This document shows, in pieces, positions 58,395 through 64,000 of a stretch of 64,000 nucleotides of DNA (position 1 is its first letter; every line of letters begins with the position of its first letter). The notes under the pieces are model-generated. The model saw nothing but the letters and a program-made list of their open reading frames with translations. It did no database searches and was not told where the DNA came from. This stretch comes from Yponomeuta sedellus (taxonomy: Eukaryota > Arthropoda > Insecta > Lepidoptera > Yponomeutidae): contig OW203747.1 in assembly GCA_934045075.1 (NCBI GenBank), positions 12,119,894 to 12,183,893 on the forward strand, read 5' to 3'. The position numbers were made by a program, and so were the translations under genes.

Positions 58395-59656
58395 CTAGTT
58401 ATTACACTTTACATGACTCTCAGAGTGTTTCTTCAAAGATTGTTGATAAACAGTCCTATAATTACATTTATCACAGTACAACATATTTTCATCCCTTTTA
58501 TGCTTCAGTTGATGACTTTTCAATGCAGATTTTGCTGCTGATTTATAGTTACAACCTTTATAATCACAGCAGTAAGGCTTAAGGTCCATATGGATGCGCT
58601 CATGTATCCTTACATTACCCATTCTATCACTAGAGTAGTCACAAAATTGACAACACACAGTTTTTTGGTGATAATGCGAATTCAAGTGCTGAGTAAAATG
58701 CGACTGCTTTAAAGTTCTGTAACCGCAAATATTGCAGCATTTCATTTTGGTGGTTTTAGTGACTGTCTTGTGTTTTAAGTACAAATGATCAATGATTTCC
58801 TTGCTGTTTGAGAAAGCAGCATTGCAGAACAAACATGAGAATTTTATTAAGTCTGTCTTATGTTCTTCAGTTACATGGTTTTGTAAATCTGTTAGTACTT
58901 TAAATCTTTTCTTGCAAATGTGACATTTGAGTTTGGAATCCCTCTTGTTTTTTGCTATTGTTGTTTTGAGCATGTTGGCCTCATCGGGATGTTTTAAATT
59001 GACATGGTGCCGTAATGTCTGGGTTGTCAAATAGGATAACTCGCAGAATTTACATATATATCTCCCAGTACTGTCTCGGTTTCTGTGCCATGTTCTTTGC
59101 TCAGTTTTAGATACAATCTGAAATACAATAAAATAATTATTATATGTAACAATCTAAAATACAAATAATTATTATTATATCTGTAATATATGTAAACATG
59201 GTTGGAAACAATTTATAATCAGAGAAGATATTAAAAACACACCTTGGTGCATAAAGAAGAGGAAGTGGCATCTTCGATTAGTGGAGAATCATCAATATTC
59301 TGTAAGAAAGAGAAAAGTGAGTAGGTATACATTTTGTCACTATTGGCAGCTAACCACTATTAGAACCATTGCTAATTGAACTCCAACTGTGTCTATTACG
59401 TGTTACTTATTGTTTCAAATCATAACGTAAAAAGAAAACAGTTCTGAAAGTATACTATTTTTTAGTAAATATAAAAAAAATTGTAGAAAACTATGTAGGT
59501 ACCTACTCTAAGTTGGTTTTTAGGTAGCCGCTAGGTCCTTACCTCGAATTCAAGGTTTGGAGAAGCTACACAACGCTTTTCACTCAAAGGATCCTTGTCA
59601 TATGTATCATTGTACTCTATTTTGATTTCTACCTCTTCTTCCAGTTCACTATCCAT
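58395..59656 (-). CDS. C2H2 zinc-finger protein with seven fingers, three coding exons
   Basis: Exons 59543-59656 (ATG 59656; donor GAG|GTAAGG), 59243-59299 and 58395-59117, all phase 0, give 297 aa. The N-terminus is acidic (MDSELEEEVEIKIEYNDTYD) and unlike a ZAD domain. Seven fingers follow: CKFCELSYLTTQTLRHH, CHICKKRFKVLTDLQNH, CLFCNAAFSNSKEIIDH, CNICGYRTLKQSHFTQH, CQFCDYSSDRMGNVRIH, CDYKGCNYKSAAKSALKSH (CX4C spacing) and CDKCNYRTVYQQSLKKH. The frame's apparent start at 59030 is a TTG in mid-exon, not a true start. Presumed nuclear regulator; the ortholog is not identified. It shares the CDYxxCxYKS finger type with the 19-finger gene 15 kb away. Confidence 0.9.
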
Positions 59657-60350
59657 TAAGAAATTGAGATTTTGAAATTTTTCGCGCTGATTAAAAGATT
59701 CACAAGCAATACAGCATCCGCTTGTACATAATCAAACGTCAAAGGATTATATTTCGTTACATTCAAACAGTTATTTTTACATAGAGCGAGAAAAGTTATC
59801 AGAATCAAATCTGTGTCCAAAATAAACCCAAATTACTTTAGAAATGCTTCATTATGTTAAGTTTAGGAGGCTACTACGTGGTTCTATACTCTTATGCTTT
59901 CGCTACTAACTGCTAGCGAGCATGGAGGAATATTTTTAAAAGTAACCTCACGGGGAAATCACTTTTCTTAAAATGAAACGTTTTCCAAATCATGTCGGCC
60001 AATCACGAAGAACTGGTTTTCGTTCATTCATTCTTTTACCAAGAAATACAAAATTCACAGAAAATTATTGGATTTATTTTGTATAATTTCTGTAAATGCT
60101 TTTTGTTACTTATTAAAATAACCGTGTTGTGCTTCTTTTTTTCTTAAACATAAGTACTAAATTAATTTTTTACGAGTATAAGCATTGAACGAGACAGTTC
60201 CTTCATTCATTCCATCAATTTTGGCGTCAAAAAACCATTCATTCAATTCATTCAGTTTCTCGCGGCCGCTGTTCGGAGTGGTGGTGAACTCGTTTTGTTT
60301 CTCGACCTAACGCGTTTTTGTGTGATTTGTGTTTTGTTTTGTGGTGTACA
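59657..60350. promoter_or_regulatory. Divergent intergenic region, likely bidirectional promoter
   Basis: About 690 bp separate the start codons of the seven-finger gene (-) and the exon at 60351 (+). It is AT-rich with a GC-rich patch (CTCGCGGCCGCTGTTCGGAG) at about 60257-60276 that is probably 5' UTR of the + gene. Confidence 0.5.
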
Positions 60351-60413
60351 ATGGCTTACAACGGCAGTAGTGGCAAGAGACTCTGCACCGGGACTGATCT
60401 CGACGTGGAAAGG
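60351..60413 (+). CDS. First coding exon of an unidentified gene
   Basis: ATG at 60351 opens 21 codons (MAYNGSSGKRLCTGTDLDVE, then R) and ends at a strong donor AGG|GTAAGTT (GT at 60414-60415), phase 0. The preceding GT- and GC-rich stretch looks like 5' UTR. No further exon was found up to 64000, so the rest of the gene lies beyond the window. I do not recognise the protein. The 146-codon open frame on the opposite strand here looks like a shadow. Confidence 0.55.
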
Positions 60414-61564
60414 GTAAGTTGTAAATTTTGCCCAACATAAACCTACGTTGTCTCTACATGCCATGGAAGATGGCCGAGTTTTGTCAATTTTCGCGTCATG
60501 TTTTACGTATTTCTCGTTGAATACGCCTTTATTTTTCACCTCCGCTGCAGTAGAATCCCTTATCGGAGTGCTTTGTTGATAAAGCTGATCGATTCTCGCC
60601 CTAACGTTGTCATTCCCACGTTTCAATGTTGATTTTGCAATTTTGAGGTTACACATATTTACTTTGATGTTTTTTTTATACCTGCAATGCATTTGATAAG
60701 GAAACCTATTGGAAAACCATAAATATTCATTAATTTAACCGCCGCACTGCCTTCTTTCACTCGGCTTTAACGCTACACAGTTAAATCGATGTTTTACGGT
60801 CATGTCGATAGTTCAGCTATTTTGCGTGAGTTTTAACATTTTACAGCCTATTTCGTGGTTTCCTTTCGGGTCTTGACGGCCGAAAATAACGTGTCGTCCA
60901 GACACTGTCAATTATTCTGATTGACACACAGTCGTTAGTGCACGCTTTACGGCGTCTTTTTAGCTCTGAAACAATACCGACGCGCTCTGCCAAATAAATT
61001 CCCTTGATGTTTTATTTTCGTTTCGATAGATTTTCATCGGTTGGTGAGGAATGTTCCATTTTCACCATGACTGTATGTAACGCATCAAGGCCATTTTCCG
61101 TGGAGAGGTTAATGAACGTTTTGATTGTTGAACGCAGCTGAAAAAAAAAACAGTCGAAACTTGAAACAACCAAATTAGTTTTTTTTTCACGACTATGCAG
61201 CCCAAAATATTGTTATTGGCCTATAAATTAATTTGAAGATCAATAGCGAAAGAGGGTTTTTTATTCGGAGAAATTCTCCGCAGCTGATGAAATTTTTTGT
61301 CAGCTGCTGTGACAATAGCATTGGACTCGTTATTTTACAGTTTTATTATCGACTAATTGTGGAGTCCTAGGCCGATAGACAGTTCTAGAAGAAAAATCTG
61401 CAGCTGTTGCCATAAGTTTCAATCAAGACCATGACGCGGAGTTGACAAAATAAAAATACCTTACTTTAATAATAAATGTCTTACTTTTTTTCTGAGATCG
61501 AAAGATTGAAATCCAAATTACTTAAGTGGTAGGTACCAATTTTTTTAAGTAGATTCTAAACGTC

Positions 61565-61850
61565 CCACTGCAGGTCACGGGCCTTAGTAAGAAAGGGCTT
61601 AATTACCAGCGTGCCCACCGCGAATTGGCAATTTCAAGCGTTTAGGTTTTGAAATTTTTTTTTTATTTTTTCATTCATGTTTCCTCACGATGTTTTCCTT
61701 CACCTAGCGAATGGTTTTCCTACTATAACTTAACAACTCTACATAACTTAGAAAACAAAGTCATCGGTACATGCCCTCACAGGGAATCGAACCTGGATCT
61801 CTCGCTTTCGAGTCCATAATAAATTCTACCCACTGGGCTTCCGCCGCTGG
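61565..61850 (-). mobile_element. Repeat family E, near full length with tRNA-like head
   Basis: GTGCCCACCGCGAATTGGCA, TTTCCTCACGATGTTTTCCT, AACTTAGAAAACAAAGTCAT, then the reverse of a tRNA-like head with B box GGTTCGATTCC (GGGAATCGAACCTGGATCTC on this strand). Confidence 0.7.
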
Positions 61851-62454
61851 TGCTACCTATATTATAAACATTTTAAAAGTGCGTGAAACTGATTACATGT
61901 ATTGCATTGTTTATTGATAAATAAATAATAACGTTATGCATTTTGTAGAGTGGAATAGGTTTGCCACAATCTTGGCAAGTTGCAAACCTTGTCACTGTCT
62001 AGCCCGCCGTGATACAGGTGTGAGTTAGGTGCGTAGATAATGCGCTACACAGAATTTCTTGGAATAATACTCAAGGTCGATTTGTAAAGTCTGTAGTAAA
62101 ACGCTCCATAATAAATTTGCTGTATCTACACAAAGCAATTTTCATGCAACAACTGTCATATTTACCGCCAAAACAAAATGGCGGCAAAAAAAGGTTGTAT
62201 ACCTCCAAGTTGGCCACCCTGTAGTAAATAAGGCGCCCATGAGTAACTGTTCAACGAGTAGAAACCTACGAAAAAACGGAAAAAGGGCCGTCAAAAAATC
62301 ATATTTCAAGTTGGAGGCTTCACTCGGAAAAAACCGAAAAGAGGACATATAAATTCCAAATTTCAAGAGCTACATTCTGAGACGGCGAGAAATAAGACGC
62401 CCGAAAACAACTTTTCAAGTAGAAATCTCCGAGAAACTGGAAAATTATTATCAT

Positions 62455-62585
62455 CAGTCATTCGACGCCCGCAGGACATAGGCCTCGCTCTTGGTTTTAA
62501 AAGCTTCCCGGCCTTGTGCCGTCCGCATCCAGCGACTCCCCGCCGCGGTTACCAGGTCGTCAGACCATCTGGTCCACCGGCCCAC
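62455..62585 (-). pseudogene. RTE-type LINE ORF C-terminal fragment
   Basis: GACGCCCGCAGGACATAGGC, AAGCTTCCCGGCCTTGTGCC, CGCGGTTACCAGGTCGTCAG match, in the same order, the RTE remnant at 33728-33991 (reverse strand). It is decayed. Confidence 0.65.
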
Positions 62586-62874
62586 CTGAAAATAACTCTT
62601 CCGAAACCAACGTTTGAAATAGCAACCTCCGAAAAAACGGAAAAGAGTATTGTCTGATACCCTTGGGGGAAGGGGAACCCTTGAGAAAGCTTAAAATAAG
62701 GTATCCGAAAGCCAGGTTTGTGGTTGCAAGTGGGCTAAGAACACATCGGACCAATAGTCATCATCACGCTTCAATTTGGAGCAGCTTCTTAATGTATTCC
62801 TTACGAGACGGGTATATCTAAACATAGAGATAGAGAACTCTTTGTTTTACTTCAAGATAAAACAATTCTTCTTC

Positions 62875-63093
62875 TTCCTCAGGCTATATTAATCCACTGA
62901 TGGACATAGCCCTCCCCTAATGAGCGCAATAGCGCAAGGTTGTGCCATCATTGGGCGGTAATCCCCATAATCCCCACGCTGGGCATGCTGGTTGGGGATC
63001 GCACCCCCCGGTTTGTGTCCCTTAGTCGCCTTTTACGACACCCGCGGGAAGAATTTGTGTTAGTGCTATTCTCTAGGCTGACACCACACAGCA
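62875..63093 (-). mobile_element. SINE-like family B copy with internal deletion
   Basis: TTCTTCCTCAGGCTATATTA ... CCCCACGCTGGGCATGCTGG ... CACCCCCCGGTTTGTGTCCC ... GGCTGACACCACACAGC. The usual segment around CTGCAGGGGGCGC is missing. Confidence 0.8.
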
Positions 63094-63623
63094 GATAAAA
63101 CAATTATAATTTTTGGACTCTAAAAATTGTAAATGTGAACTTTTGGCGGTCTTATCGCTTAGAGCGAGCACATCCACGTACCGAATTAAATAAACATAGG
63201 ATACATTATATGCGACTCCCAAGCTACCAAAACTAAGGTTACATAGTGCCTCAACGATGAATTATTCATTAATCTGTGTCTGACCACCAAATAAAATATT
63301 TTCTTCCAGACAGTCATTGCTCCTACAGGATCTTCTTGTTGATTTAGCGTAAGTGGATTGTCAGGATCATGGCAAATCCTAGTATCTAACTGCCCATCTG
63401 GGATATAGGCGTGACTTAAATCAGACTGAGTCCCGAGTTACTTCCGCAGAGAATACAGAAACCCTACTACAAAGCAAAATGCATGAATTTTCTGCGCGTA
63501 GACTTTTCAACAAGTCCCCAAACAATCTAGTCGCTGGAAAGCGTTTTTTTTTCTACATTTACGTCTCCCACTCGAGCTTTAGGAAAATCCTTTGTAGGTA
63601 GATAATAAAAGTGTGATTTAACA

Positions 63624-63637
63624 GCGTCACGTGACGC
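63624..63637. promoter_or_regulatory. Palindromic CACGTG E-box
   Basis: GCGTCACGTGACGC is a perfect 14-bp palindrome containing GTCACGTGAC, the preferred site of MITF/TFE- and USF-type bHLH factors. A GC-richer patch follows (63650-63750). It could be an intronic regulatory site or chance. Confidence 0.4.
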
Positions 63638-63874
63638 GGAATCACTGGCTGACATTCACGACTACCCCCGGTACCATGAGCTGGTGTCCCGAGCGCGGGA
63701 AATAGAGAGAGTATCGCCCGATCACGCACGTGTATCGGCGAGCGATTAGCGGGAAATCTAATAACTCCAATGTGAAAAGTTTACTGTTTTTGAATGTTAA
63801 TATTCAATGCAACGTACGCTGCCTTCGGGTAGATTTGTGATAAAGAAACAAAGAAGCGAAAAATCCTCACTCTT

Positions 63875-64000
63875 ACCGATAGCAACCCTTGTATGTCCAC
63901 ACTGCACGGGTCTCTTCCTGCATCGCAGGAAGGTTAGGCCATACTCCACCACGAGGGCCAAGTCCGGGTTGTTGGAGGATTGTAAGACAGCGGCGGGTCT
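63875..64000 (+). repeat. Repeat family D, cut by the window end
   Basis: AGCAACCCTTGTATGTCCAC, CTCTTCCTGCATCGCAGGAA, GGCCAAGTCCGGGTTGTTGG, continuing past the window. Confidence 0.75.

Larger units (their letters stand above)
60414..64000 (+). other. Probable long first intron of the gene starting at 60351
   Basis: No coding exon was recognised. It holds family E (61565-61850), weak repeats rich in CCGAAAAAACGGAAAAG-like motifs (62255-62660), an RTE remnant, a family B SINE, a palindromic E-box and a family D copy. Confidence 0.45.

Noticed and set aside
60252..60692. 146-codon minus-strand frame
   Set aside because: Covers the 5' UTR and first exon of the + gene; no splice signals, no recognised domain, ordinary start missing any context.

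Overview
The window reads as nuclear DNA of a moth or butterfly (Lepidoptera). It is AT-rich, the genes have short introns with GT-AG borders, and most of the space between exons is filled by interspersed repeats of kinds common in lepidopteran genomes: tRNA-derived SINEs, small Helitrons ending in CTAG, hAT-type and Tigger-type MITEs, and RTE and I/Jockey-type LINE pieces. No species can be named from the sequence alone.

Layout. (1) 1-6134: repeats and AT-rich DNA with no supported gene. (2) 6135-12724, + strand: a large exon for a secreted, low-complexity, resilin-like structural protein, and 3.8 kb downstream a 71-codon terminal exon carrying a Rebers-Riddiford chitin-binding domain. Both are cuticle-type and may be one gene. 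(3) 12725-22255: gene-free and full of MITEs, Helitrons and SINEs. (4) 22256-37345, - strand: a complete ten-exon gene for the F-box protein FBXO28 (458 aa after splicing), rebuilt exon by exon with all phases agreeing. (5) 38962-43562, - strand: a two-exon, 19-finger C2H2 zinc-finger gene (783 aa). (6) 45536-50818, - strand: a full-length LINE with 15-bp target duplications and two frame breaks. (7) 51,300-54,300: SINEs and two hAT-type elements. (8) 54461-57607, + strand: five exons for mitochondrial ferredoxin 2 (167 aa). (9) 58395-59656, - strand: a three-exon, seven-finger C2H2 gene (297 aa), convergent with ferredoxin. (10) 60351-60413, + strand: the first coding exon of an unidentified gene divergent from (9); its intron appears to fill the rest of the window.

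The genes do not form one pathway. The most unusual structure is in FBXO28. The 5' splice site of coding exon 5 lies at the edge of a ~0.8 kb minisatellite whose ~54-62 bp unit contains the last bases of the exon plus the donor, so the true donor is followed by about a dozen near-identical decoys, each beside a long G run. The next intron is almost wholly a hAT-type element. Also of note are twin hAT copies with perfect 8-bp target duplications, one nested inside a SINE, and a tRNA-like repeat family that often sits as head-to-head inverted pairs.
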